Shown piece by piece: positions 1-10,454 of a stretch of DNA of 64,000 nucleotides. The translations under genes were made by a program, and so were the position numbers. Source of the stretch: Takashimella koratensis (taxonomy: Eukaryota > Basidiomycota > Tremellomycetes > Trichosporonales > Tetragoniomycetaceae); contig BCKT01000003.1 of the NCBI GenBank assembly GCA_003116875.1, positions 251,143 to 315,142 of the forward strand. The letters run 5' to 3'. The notes beneath the pieces were generated by a model. That model was not told the origin of the DNA. It did no database searches and worked only from the letters and a program-made list of their open reading frames with translations. The number at the start of each line of letters is the position of its first letter. Positions within the stretch are counted from its first letter, which is position 1.

Positions 1-933
1 GTACTCGGCGACATCGACCCCCATCTCCCTAAGCTTCTGCGCCATCTTCCTCGGGTGGGCAACAGGAACCGTTGGGTCCGCCTCGCCATGGATAAAGTAC
101 GTAGGCGGGTAAGTCGTCTTCCCGTCCAACAAGTGATACGATGACCATGCCTTTGCGTACTCGATAAATTCCTCTTCCGACTTGAATCGCTCCGAATGAA
201 GAGCGGACCTCACCCAGCCTGATTTGGCGTAGAGAGCGACTCGGCAATCGAGCTGTAACCATTTCTTATCGGTCATTTCAAAGTCAGGTCGACTAAACTC
301 TTTGCGCATCCCGTCGATACCTAGCGTCTCGAACGCCGCGCCTTGGGGGACCTCGACCACGGCGTGGGACAGGTCGCGGTCAGCCACAGCGGCTTCGACG
401 ACTTCGGGTGCGAATTTGCCGGAGAAAGGAATGATTCGACCGACGTTGTCGTATTGCTTATCGGCGAGATCTACGAGTCCGTGGTCGTCGATTACCGCGC
501 GAGGAGATGGGTTGGTAAGTTTATGACCAAGCAGAGTGGAGATGCAACCGCCAGCAGAGTCGCCGCCGACAATGTATCGATTGATATCGACGTTACCTGC
601 ACCGAGAAGGAGAGGGAGGTTTGCGCGACACCAGTCCCTTGCATCCGTTGCGTCCTCAATCATGTGTTCGATATTCGCGACGGGAGTCAATCGGTAGTCG
701 GCGGAAACGACGTGGTAGCCTCTGCTAGTGAAAGCAGGGACGACCCAGCTGATGACGTCGGTGAAGAGGCCAAAGACGTATGCGCCTCCGTGCGTCCAAA
801 GGACATAAGGAGCAGGAGTAAGGGAAGTGGTGGTGGCTGGCCAGACGCGAAGGGAGATCGAGACTCCGTGCTTGGTAGCGAAGACGTGGTCGCTATGCGG
901 AGGCCAGGATTGGATCGTCGACGAGTGCGCCAT
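1..933 (-). CDS. alpha/beta hydrolase (esterase/lipase, fold-3 type), 3' part outside window
   Basis: One uninterrupted reading frame of 311 codons runs from the ATG at 933 off the left edge, so the C-terminus is missing. An HGGA oxyanion-hole motif lies at residues 48-51 and the nucleophile elbow GDSAGG at 124-129, with Ser126 as predicted nucleophile. A GEADPTVP segment near 283-290 offers Asp286 as acid; the catalytic His must lie beyond the window. This order is that of the hormone-sensitive-lipase-like alpha/beta hydrolases, which cleave esters of small or acyl substrates. No signal peptide is apparent, so it is probably cytosolic. The substrate cannot be told from sequence. The start is the first ATG of the open frame and no intron is needed. 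The family call is secure; the specific function is not. Confidence 0.88.
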   Translation of the reverse strand, partial: MAHSSTIQSWPPHSDHVFATKHGVSISLRVWPATTTSLTPAPYVLWTHGGAYVFGLFTDVISWVVPAFTSRGYHVVSADYRLTPVANIEHMIEDATDARDWCRANLPLLLGAGNVDINRYIVGGDSAGGCISTLLGHKLTNPSPRAVIDDHGLVDLADKQYDNVGRIIPFSGKFAPEVVEAAVADRDLSHAVVEVPQGAAFETLGIDGMRKEFSRPDFEMTDKKWLQLDCRVALYAKSGWVRSALHSERFKSEEEFIEYAKAWSSYHLLDGKTTYPPTYFIHGEADPTVPVAHPRKMAQKLREMGVDVAEY

Positions 934-1759
934 GGTGAGTGAGCTGAGGGTGGATTTGGGGGATGGGGTGGATGAAGGAGCTAGAGAATGAGAGATGGGA
1001 TGAGAGATGGACGAGGAGGGGAACAAAGGAGAGACAAAAGAGAGGATGTGATTGATGGTCCCGGGCCGGCTGTTGACGTTCGGACTAATTATCTTATCGT
1101 CGCCGTCGCCCCTCGATGGGTTCCCCCCTAGGTCTTGGTATTGCTCCTCGTCTCATCTGCTACTACCTCCACCTCCACCTCCACCTTCACTCTTCTCTGC
1201 GTATCCCGCACAAACTGCGTCTCGCATGCGTGATCTACAGTGCTCGGTAAGAGCAAGTCTACCGTTGTACACGACTCTCGGCGTAGGTTCTCATTCGCTC
1301 TCGCCGTTGTATAGCCTAATTTTCCGCCGTCGGCGAGGTGGATGCCCTTAGCCTTGGATTTGGGTCCTGTGGGGTCTCCGACGGCAGCCGCGGCTCGCAG
1401 AACGGCAGGGAGACAGCTGCTATGTACAAGACGGCAATGACAGGGTGCACGAGCGGCAATGCGCAGACCAGAATTGTGAGGTGTAAATCCCACGGATGCG
1501 GATGGTGTATGCGGCTCACAGCGTTGGCGATATTCGGCTGGGATAGTATCAACATCCTGCCTTTCAACTCTTTAGCAAGCAGACAAACGAGTCTTTGGAG
1601 GAACCAGGTTGACCCAAATCTGCCGAGGCACATGCATGTGAATGTCAACAACAACTCCCTGGATCTGGTAATGATTGTATGTGTACACCTCTCCTACAGA
1701 CAACGACGCCCAGTGATCGTTGGTGACTGCCCACGGAGATCAGGACCCGCCCAAACCAA
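934..1759. other. intergenic region, no supported gene
   Basis: This stretch lies between the 5' end of the leftmost hydrolase gene and the 3' end of the F-box-like gene. Short frames exist on both strands but none shows a recognisable domain or an exon chain. Pyrimidine/purine-rich patches occur near 1160-1190. It probably holds the hydrolase promoter and the neighbour's 3' untranslated region. Confidence 0.5.
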
Positions 1760-3133
1760 TCACGACAAAATCGCGTCTACCTCTGACACCACCACTTCCC
1801 TCACTTTCTGTCCTATCCGACCACAAGCTTCACACTTCCCACTTCTCTGATACTTTATCTTCTGAAATACTTCTCGCAACCTATCTTCTCCGAATCCTTC
1901 TCTGGCCGGCAGATCCCTCCTTACACCGACTACCACGCTCTCAGAGATGAGTGCGTCAACCTCATCGACACCTACGCCGGTCCCATCGTCGTCGTCCCTG
2001 TGGGCCTTGGTGAGAATGTGACCCGCGACATTGGTAAAGACCCAGCTGGTCCCGTTGATCGCGGCTGCGTGGTCGCCGTTGGAAGGGAAAAGGTTCTTGA
2101 TCGCTCCGCCCATCTGCCAAGGACGGATATTCCATTCCGGTCCTGGAAGGCCGACACTCGATTCGCCCATAGGGAATCGAACGCGTAGGGGGAATGAAGG
2201 GTGCCGAGTGACGTGGGAGGAGAAGTGGTAGGTGTTTACGCAGCCGGGAACGGAAGGGAGTACTTGGTGAACGATATCGTGGGCGGTGAACGTACGGAGC
2301 GACGGCCAGCTCTCCCCTAACCGAGAGAGGCGGGAGACTAGTTGGTACATCCCGGTCGTTGCATACTCGCGGTGTGTCTCCCACTCGGCGCTGAGGACGA
2401 GTCGATAAGCGACGCAGAGGCCTGTAGGGCGAGCAGCGAGTGAGAGAGCTTCGAGGAACGCAGGGTTCCGAGGTCGGTCCCACTTGTCCGGCACCCAGAC
2501 GCGGAGTCCGTCCACGGCCTCGGCCAGAAGAGACACGGACCGAAGGCGAGGAAAGAGAAGAGTGTTATGACCGAAAAAGATAGTACTGGCTGTGAAGAGG
2601 GAGTCGCAGGTGTGTTCAGGTGGGAGAGAACGAAGTGTGAGGTGTTGCGTATGTTGGAAACTGAATAACCGGCGGATCGTACCGGGACTGACGTGTTGCC
2701 AGGCCGTGTCGTCGTCGACCTGGTCGGAGTCGTGATGGAGATCGTCCGCCTCATTCTCATTCCCCTCCGTCTTCTTACTCGTCTTCACGACCTCGGTACT
2801 CTCGCCGTTCCCCTTCTTGTCCGCCACCAAGTCATAACCCTTATCCCCTCTCATCCTCCTCAACCTCTCCATCGGGACCCTCGACACATCACCCAACTTC
2901 AGCAGCCCCTCACAGGTCGGTCCGGAGAGTATCACCTCCTTGTACAATACAGGATTGACGACCTCGTACGCGAGTCGAGAACAGAGCTGTAGCCGAGCGA
3001 GGGTTCGTAGGCTGCCGGTCTCTTGAAGGAGGATCGCCACTTGCCGCACGATATCGGCGGGAGTCGGGCGCCGGTTGGGGTCCATACGGGGGAAGGACTG
3101 GGTGCTATATGTGTGCGCGTAGAGAGTCGGCAT
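1760..3133 (-). CDS. F-box-like hypothetical protein
   Basis: An intron-free frame of 457 residues. The N-terminal 70 residues (RPTPADIVRQV ... LARLQLCSRLAYEVVNPVLY) look like a degenerate F-box: a leucine-rich helix pair followed by the alternation typical of fungal F-box/LRR-less proteins. F-box proteins link substrates to SCF ubiquitin ligases, so that role is inferred only. A charged low-complexity stretch follows at about 95-145. The C-terminus has a CEAC pair (KCEACG) like the CDAC pair in the larger F-box protein at 13858-15972. Both also share an LPGC-like element in the middle, suggesting one family. The start could instead be the Met at residue 17 (MDPNRRP). Function unknown. Confidence 0.6.
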   Translation of the reverse strand: MPTLYAHTYSTQSFPRMDPNRRPTPADIVRQVAILLQETGSLRTLARLQLCSRLAYEVVNPVLYKEVILSGPTCEGLLKLGDVSRVPMERLRRMRGDKGYDLVADKKGNGESTEVVKTSKKTEGNENEADDLHHDSDQVDDDTAWQHVSPGTIRRLFSFQHTQHLTLRSLPPEHTCDSLFTASTIFFGHNTLLFPRLRSVSLLAEAVDGLRVWVPDKWDRPRNPAFLEALSLAARPTGLCVAYRLVLSAEWETHREYATTGMYQLVSRLSRLGESWPSLRTFTAHDIVHQVLPSVPGCVNTYHFSSHVTRHPSFPLRVRFPMGESSVGLPGPEWNIRPWQMGGAIKNLFPSNGDHAAAINGTSWVFTNVAGHILTKAHRDDDDGTGVGVDEVDALISESVVVGVRRDLPAREGFGEDRLREVFQKIKYQRSGKCEACGRIGQKVREVVVSEVDAILS

Positions 3134-3693
3134 GACTGGGTTGAGGTAAGGGGTGGGTTCTTATAGTCTGGGTCATGGATGAGGAGAGAGGAGAGAGCAG
3201 AGGAGAGGAGACAGACCAGAGTCACAGCGTCGGTTGGGTCGGACTTCGGCCGGGAGACGGTCACGTGATCCCAGTTGTCGGCCGGGTTGATCTCGCTTGC
3301 AGACTGGGTCGCAGCTTGGCAACTGGGCTCAAGAGACCAAGCAGGGGCTATGCATGCATAGGTAAGGGAAAAGATGGGTAGGTAGGATCAGGAATGGTCA
3401 AGTTATGCCATAGGTTGGAAATGATCCTTCGGGTCGCGTCGAGGCTACATAGGTTTCAACACGGCGACTTGATTCGTGAAGACATGAGTTGTTTCGGTCG
3501 AGTCGGGTGGTGAGGATGTTGACGTGACGATGAAGTTAGACATGGCGCCATCGACGTGTCATCATGACGTCTACCCTAAGAGTTCCGGCCCCGATTCAGC
3601 TTGACCGGTTACTCGCTGACCCCGGTTGTTTCTCATGTCTCTACAACTTTCGGCTCCTTGGCACCCCTCGCAACGCTGGTCACCCGACCCGAC
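3134..3693. other. intergenic region, no supported gene
   Basis: Upstream of the F-box-like gene (minus) and downstream of the Zn2Cys6 regulator (minus). Only short shadow frames are present. It is taken as the F-box gene's promoter and the regulator's 3' region. Confidence 0.45.
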
Positions 3694-6443
3694 TCAACCT
3701 AGGAGAACAGGGTACCCCAAGTCCGTAGCCACCTCGGTCCACCCGCATCCAACTTCATCGCACCCGCTATCCACGCGTCGCCATATCTCTTCCACGATCA
3801 CGCGGATCACCTCGACCTCGTGAGCGCACTGGTATGAGAAGGTCTTGAGGACGTCTCGAGCACGTTGGCGTCGGTCTTCAGAAGTGAGGACGGAGCAGGC
3901 GATGATGAGGGGCTATGAGTGGTGCCGAGCGAAAGTGAAGCAGGTTAGGGGAAGTGGAGAATACAATTTGGATGTCAGCGAAACCCCATTATCACAAACC
4001 ACCCTCCATAGTCAGGCAGGATGCAGGGTACTGTTCGTGCAAGCCAGCAGATGACCAAATGACGACTTACCCAGTTCATGAACTCGACTTTATCCCCAAC
4101 CTCCACACAAAGCTCCAACACCGCCTCTGCGCTCGCTTGACACTCCGTGTCACCCCTCTCCTTGCCCCTGATCTCTCGGGTGACCAGTATCCTCAGTGCG
4201 TGCCAGAGGGCGAAACTTCCAATCTGGGTTCGGGCATCCATCGTTCGTGTCGCTGCTTCTCCGCGCCACTGCGTTAATGCAGCTTCCACGGACTCGGTGC
4301 GAGTCATCAAGCTGAGCGCGGGAGTGGGCAGGGTGGGATAAAGAGTGGACGAGAAAGACTGGGTTGAGAGGAGAGGGTCAGAGTAGGCTAAGGCCGGCTG
4401 AGATGAAGGCAAAGTCGAACTGGTCGTGTTGGTTGGGAGAATCGGGTTGGAGAGAAAAGGAACGGCCGTGTTGAGAGGTTCAATTGCGAAATCACCATGG
4501 ATCGTGCGATACTTCCCAACATCATGCATCAGAGTCGTCACGTCCGCGGCGAGTCTCATAAGTTCGCGATGGACTCCAAACGTCGACTCCACCGATTCCC
4601 ACTATATACATATCAGTAATGGCATTGCGCTGCGTGTACCCTCAAGCTGTTGAGCTGTCGCAGTGAAGTTACTCACGTCTCGCTCGTTGGAGCCGGTCCG
4701 GCCGAGCTCTTCCCACCACCTCGAGTCGTCTCCAAATACAGTCACCGTCCCCCCGTTCGAGAGTGCGGCTGAGTGGTTGTATCATCCAAGCCATCGGTTG
4801 ACCCCGCCAGCATGAACATTATCAGCATCATTGGCAATTCTTACTTGAGCCCACTCTGTCAGCAGATATGCACTCACCAATGATCTCAATCATGACTACG
4901 TGCTCGACGCTGTAGCGATCGATCGGCGCAGGTGAGGGTAGTGTCGACCCCGGGATCAGACCGGCGACAGCGTATGCGTCTCCAAATAGAAGTCGACCAC
5001 AGCCTCCACGATGATGCACCGCCTTTCGCGCGTACCGGAGAGGTTCTCGCCAACCTACGTTAGTCGCAAGAACCTGTAGTGGGTCAGTCTCGCAAATCGC
5101 TAGCCCAACGCTCTCCCCTCAACCTGACTGGATTGCCTTCAGTGATGTTGAGAGGGCAATTGATGCTAAGGAGAAACAGACTTACATCGTTGTTGAGGAG
5201 CATAGAGCATGCAGCGAGGAAAGCTCGATGGGATAGCTCGTGAGGTTTGTCACGAGCCTGTCGGAGGAGATTAATTGTTCGATCTCGATACATCCGAGCA
5301 GTGACTAGTGTCTGTTCTGCAACCTCTGGCGCGGTTTGAGTCCTCGCTTGTAGGCTGTGGATTGTCAACTGAGTCCAGAGATGGGAAGTCATCATAGTTG
5401 GGTAAGTAGGAAGCGAGATGGACGGACGTACTAGCCCAAGTGAGTAGCGCCTAGCGCGAGCATAGAGTACTTGAGCGCCTCGGTACTAAGTGGTGCTGCG
5501 CCAGTCGGGAATAGAAAGAGAGGGGCGATGTGCATAACCCAGGGGTTGTGGTCCTCGCTGACTGTGAGGATGGACAATGTGTATGTCAAGCAGTGGTGGA
5601 ACTGAGATGGTCAGGATCAAAGCCAAGGAGGAAAGCAGGCGAGAGAGATATCAGAGGGAAGAGTGTTGAAGCAAGAGGATTACTCACGCATTTGAGATCA
5701 TCTTCAATCGGAAAGGCGACTCGTAGAAAGTCTGGCGGTTCCGCAGGTTTCGAGAAGAATCCACCCATCTTGGTCTGTCGAAATAACGCGTGGACCAACT
5801 CCATCTGAGTCTGGGTGAGTGGTGATTTGGGCGACCGACCATCGACGCGAGGTGCCCGAGCGTGGGAAGTGGGTCCTGGAGACGAGGTTGTTGGGGGTTT
5901 GAAGGCGGTGTTTGTGATTGGGGAGAGAGTGGAAGCAGGGCTTGGGTCCAGATTGGGAGTCGTGTTCAGTGTTGAAGCAGGAGATGAAGCCGGAAACGGT
6001 GGTGCAGGTGGGTGAGAAGACGAAGGGTTCGATGACATTGGTGGTGAAGTGTCGGTCCCTCCCACAGCATCTGAAGCAAGTGTAACTCGTTTATTATGTC
6101 GACTAGTGAGTGCTGCATCGATGATCACCGGATCGAAAGCTTTCTTTTGGGGATAAACGCATTCAGCACCGTAGATCACACATCGTGCGCATTCGGGTTG
6201 ACCAATATCGCATTTGATACGACGAGCTCGACAGACTAGGCATCCGTTTCGGGATCGACTGCGTTTGGAGGCTTGTTCCTTGCGCTCGACAGATAGAGAA
6301 TCAGGTGGTCGATCGACGGAGAGACTCGGGGACTGCTTGACCATCACGCTCGAGGGGATCTTGGAAGGGCCAGGAGCGGTGTCGTGGTTGATGTCGGACG
6401 GATGGCTTGGACCAACCAAAGGCGAACCGTTACGCTTGGGCAT
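3694..6443 (-). CDS. Zn(II)2Cys6 fungal transcription factor
   Basis: Seven exons read right to left: 5688-6443, 5432-5601, 5186-5354, 4878-5073, 4677-4768, 4071-4601 and 3694-3912. They join in frame into 710 residues and all junctions are GT-AG. A basic run (KRSRSRNG) precedes the binuclear zinc cluster with cysteines at 68, 71, 78, 85, 88 and 95 (CX2CX6CX6CX2CX6C), the DNA-binding domain of Gal4-type regulators. A Ser/Pro/Thr-rich linker follows at about 120-215. The rest resembles the fungal-specific regulatory domain of the Fungal_trans_2 group (segments such as FPIEDDLKC and ALKYSMLALGATHLG). It should act in the nucleus. It sits 3' of the permease gene in the same orientation and near the amine oxidase, so it may regulate them; that is inference. 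Confidence 0.9.
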
Positions 6444-6870
6444 GACGAGTACGAGTACGACGCAAGCTTGACCGAGCTTCTGTCTCCTACAGCAAGCAGC
6501 GAGAAAGGGTGCTCAAGGATAGGAGATGAGATTGAGGTTGAGGTCGAGGTTGAGAGTGAGAGACGCAGAGGCTGAGGATGAAGGATGAGGGTGAGGCAAT
6601 ATTGTGGATGCTTTTCGGAGTTGAAAACATGGTGACGATCGTTTTCAGGGCCAAGTCTCAATTTGGCGAACTTAGCGAGGCAGTCACACTTCAGACTTGA
6701 CATGGTGACACCGCAACAATGCATACACAACTCTGTCTTTTCATCCCAGCTTTTCATCCGACATCGTACCCTTTCTCAGTCGCGTCTCAGTTGTATCTAT
6801 GTTCAAGTCTCTTTCGTTACTTGGAAGTCCGCATGACCCAAGCACCTTCCAGAGATGTTTGGAGATTAGG
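6444..6870. other. intergenic region, regulator promoter
   Basis: Lies between the regulator start and the permease stop, both on the minus strand. A pyrimidine-rich stretch on the coding strand (6520-6600) lies just upstream of the regulator ATG. No gene seen. Confidence 0.45.
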
Positions 6871-9355
6871 TTAAAGCGGTGTCTCCGATTGTTCCAGCTC
6901 GGTGGCTTTTGTTCCATCCGATAAAGCCCAAATCATCTCCTCCTACACATGGATAATCAGCGATACATGATGTTTGAGATAGAGGTGTAAGTGGTTACCT
7001 GGTACCAGTGTACGGTGAGACTCACGCTAGGACCGGGGAAACGGCTGCGGGCCCAGCCGAACCAGATTCCAAGGAGGACGAGGACAAAACCTCCTGCAAA
7101 GACGATGACTGTTCAGAGTGCGTCAGCCTATGACAATATTTAGAGCTGGATCAAACCACTACCGGACTTGACTTACCGTAGTTCATGCTTCCAGCGGTCA
7201 CAGGCTGATAGTCGATATCGGTCAAGGGTAGGTCAATTATTAGCTTATGCAACAACGTAGCGCTGATCGCGATCTTTCAGTCCGATGCGCGTAGCCAGCT
7301 CGACTCACCACAGTCGCCGGGAAGCAGTAGATGACACAACTCTCAAGTACGAAGAAACAGCCAACGAGGTTGCAAGGGATAGCCCATTTGCCGAGGTTGA
7401 ACGATCGATCTGGCATATATTGGTTAAGACGTTTCCTACCGCCAAAGAGCATGAGGAAGACAGGGATAGCTATAAGGATCCAGCCCTCAGCACAAAATAT
7501 GATATCTCCCGTAATCGTTGCTCGAGGCAAGGTTGAAGTTTTGACCTACCGTATGTGATTTGAAAGCAGATCGTAGACGCGCCAAGGAGCGACGAGAAAG
7601 CGCCTGAAGAACCGAGTTGCACCAAGCCACAGACAGCAGCGACAGTGACGCAGAGTAAAAGCCCGTAGATTGGTTCCCCGAGGCGAATCACCTGGAACAG
7701 GTGTGAATAAGGGAGAACGTTGTCACGTCCTAGCGACATGAGAACTCGAGCGCAGGTGAGGCAGATCCCTCTGGAACTGTTCATGAATAGGATAGCGGGG
7801 ATAAGAAGGAGGATGGAAGTGGCGACGGTGGAGTTGCTTGAGTTCATGAGAATTTGAGCGAACGCGCTCCTTGTTGAAGAGATTGAGGGCTCGGTTAGTC
7901 TTAAGCAGTTTGAGGAAGATTGTATTTAAGGAGAGAATGACAACAAAAGGGGATAAAAGGTGCTCACCCGTAAGCAGTATTGACGACACTATCGTAATCC
8001 CCAATAGCGAAAAGGCAAGCAACAAGTAACAAGAACCCCGAGACCGCACTGATCACTATACAAAGATTGAGAACTCGAGGACCCTCACGACGCGGGTTAC
8101 CCATTTCTTCGGAGATATGGTACACCATATCAAAACCGAGGTAGGCGAAAGCGGATTGAAGAATCCCAAGGAGCCAGGCAATGACGATGGAGTCGTAACC
8201 TGTAAAGTTGAAGAGACCGCCGAAGACGAATGACTGGTTGTGAAGAGGTAAATAAGGGTGAAGAAAGAGAGACGGAAGCTGAAGAATTGGGGTAGACAGA
8301 GACTTACGGCGGAAGCTTTGGGGTGCGAAGTGGTAAGAAGGGTGATAAAGATTGCCAGAGCCCCAAGGACGGACAACACCATGAGTCCGTTGTCGATCAA
8401 TCGGTTGACCCTGTGCCAGAATTAGAGGTTGTCAAATGTGAGAGGCAAGAAGTCACCAGACATTCAGACTTTTCCAGAGGTGTCGGAACTTACTTGGGTC
8501 CAGCGACAATGCTGATGAGAGGTCCAAGGATGGTGACGCCTAGGAAGATGGCGTATTCTTGGCCCGGGGTAGGAGACCAGTTGGAGGTGTTGACCAGCGC
8601 GATGGAGATGAACAAGGATGCTAGTGGGGTTAGCTCAGTACGACAAAGGAAGGAGGAGGAGGGGGAGTTCAAGACTAGAAGCAGTAGCACTTGAGGCTGA
8701 ATCGCAAGGAGTAGAGCTTGGTAGGAGAGTGATACACACCGGCGAGGTACCCAACTGTTGCCGCGCCTAAGAACAATGCAATGACGTTAAGCATACCCGT
8801 CGCCCAACTAACAGAGGCACGCCATCGCGGAGGGGACAACATGGCTGCCCAATGGTATTGACCTCCGGCAGTAGGGAAGACTGCAAAGATTTCCGAATGG
8901 GACATGGTCAAGGCGAGGTTGGCGATACTTGCATACACAAAGCCCCACAGAACTATCACCAAAGGGACGAGTGGATTAGCGGATTGGATTAGAGGTGTCT
9001 TGTAGCGGCTTTTAGGCAAGGGTGGGAGAGAGTAAGAAGACTTACGTGCGCTTGGACCACCAGAGATGAGACCGCTCCCCAGTCCGACAACGCAGACGAC
9101 CCAGGAATTGATCACGGCAAACGCGAACCCGAAAGCAGACAAACTGCTAAACGACTTCTTGATCAATCTTGTCCCCGTAGCTGACGCTGCTCTCGAGGCG
9201 GAGTCATCTGCCTCCTGAGAACCAGAAGGGAGGTTGGAGTCCAAGTCGATAGGGGTGTCGTGGACTGTGACGGTGTCGGGCTTCTTGATGTCGCTCGTCG
9301 ATGAAGATGAAGGGGGTTGAGGGTCGGTGGAGATGGAAATGCGGGATGAAGACAT
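6871..9355 (-). CDS. APC-superfamily amino acid/GABA/choline/polyamine permease
   Basis: Ten exons join in frame into 555 residues: 9046-9355, 8740-8952, 8494-8620, 8308-8410, 7968-8233, 7550-7869, 7309-7469, 7177-7204, 7026-7093 and 6871-6942. The N-terminus is hydrophilic. About twelve hydrophobic segments follow, beginning with AFGFAFAVINSWVV. The APC-family marker between TM6 and TM7 is clear (GFDMVYHISEEMGNPRREGP), as is the SRGICLTCARV region. This layout matches the plasma-membrane UGA4/HNM1/TPO5-type group, which moves GABA, choline or polyamines; the exact substrate cannot be read. The frame stays open upstream to 9601, but the Met at 9355 gives a typical N-terminus and is preferred. 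It is divergent from the copper amine oxidase across about 1.1 kb. Confidence 0.9.
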
Positions 9356-10454
9356 GGTCACCAGGGGTATGAAGATGGAAAGGGAATGTGGATGCCTCGT
9401 TGTGAGAATAAAATGGGAGGGCCGACCCTTTATGGGAAGGGACTTATGAGATCCTCTGGGTTTGATAAGAGGCGGAGAGGCGGGACATGGTGACGAAGAA
9501 GTGGAGGTCTCAGGTACCCAACTACGGAGAAGAAGAAAAGTCTGCCGTCTGCAGCGAACGAGAGTGTCGCTTGACGTTCTTATCTCGTTTGCCTCTTTCA
9601 CAAGCCACGAAAGATAGCGGTAGAGACAGGTAGCCTCGAATGCCGCGGTACGGCCGACAGAGAGTGTCGTGGTAACTGAGTTCTGCTGCGAGGCTGAGGA
9701 TGGAGTTGTGGAAGTTTGGGGAATGTGAGATCGGATCGCGGTTCGGGGTCAGATACGACACCGACGAGGCGATTAAACTTGGCGGGTTTGGCGAGGAGAC
9801 TCATTTCGGCAGGTTTTAGCGAGGTGGTGATAGAGACAGTAAGGGTAGTAAGCACATTTGAGTCGTGCAGTATGATATAGAGGTGACGAGAATCGGTCAT
9901 GGTCTTGCGGATGTAACAAAATCGACTGCTTGAGAGATAAGAGATAAAGTGAAGAAGGTGAGAAAGTCTGCCATTCTCGCCATCTTCGCCAAACTCGCCA
10001 AACCATGCCTTGACTCGCCAGGTCTGACGTGACGTAAACCTTTTTTTCCTGCATAGTCCAAGCGAGCTGCTCATAACCAAGGGGTCGTCCTTGCAAAGTT
10101 TCGGAGAGAGATACGGTCGGTCTCGTGGTCCTGCATAGGGCATCGGTCAGGCTAAGTGCAGTGCAGTGAGCCCGGCCGTAGCGGTCGAGACAAGGGTGTA
10201 TGTGGGGGTCAACTATGGGCGGGACCAGGGACAGGTATCGTGCGACAACGACGTCGTGGTTGATTCGGTTACTTCGCCAAGAGAGAATACCTAGGGAGAA
10301 CAGGATGAACAACGACGAGATCCGAGTCGTCAACTAGTTGCTTCACCGCTTCGTACTTCCTCTTCACGAGGTTATATAATCCCAGCTTTTTCACTCTCAT
10401 CGCTTGGTTCCATCCCCCTTTCCTCGTTCCCACGCCTCCCAACCACCAACCACC
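9356..10454. promoter_or_regulatory. shared divergent promoter region of permease and copper amine oxidase
   Basis: About 1.1 kb separates the two divergent start codons. Two AGATAA elements sit 1 nt apart at 9935-9940 and 9942-9947. Further HGATAR matches lie at 9612-9617 (AGATAG) and 9828-9833 (TGATAG). GATA pairs are known targets of fungal nitrogen regulators of the AreA/Gat1 type. No supported gene lies inside, although the minus strand has open frames. Confidence 0.5.
10373..10379 (+). promoter_or_regulatory. TATA-box candidate of the amine oxidase gene
   Basis: TATATAA lies 76-82 nt upstream of the ATG at 10455, a usual distance for a fungal TATA element with a short leader. Assigned by position and match only. 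Confidence 0.5.

Noticed and set aside
343..942. 199-codon plus frame at the left end
   Set aside because: Antisense of the alpha/beta hydrolase, which has all catalytic motifs on the minus strand.
9598..10333. Minus frames of about 180 codons in the permease/oxidase promoter
   Set aside because: No domain, overlapping alternative frames, and location between two divergent starts.
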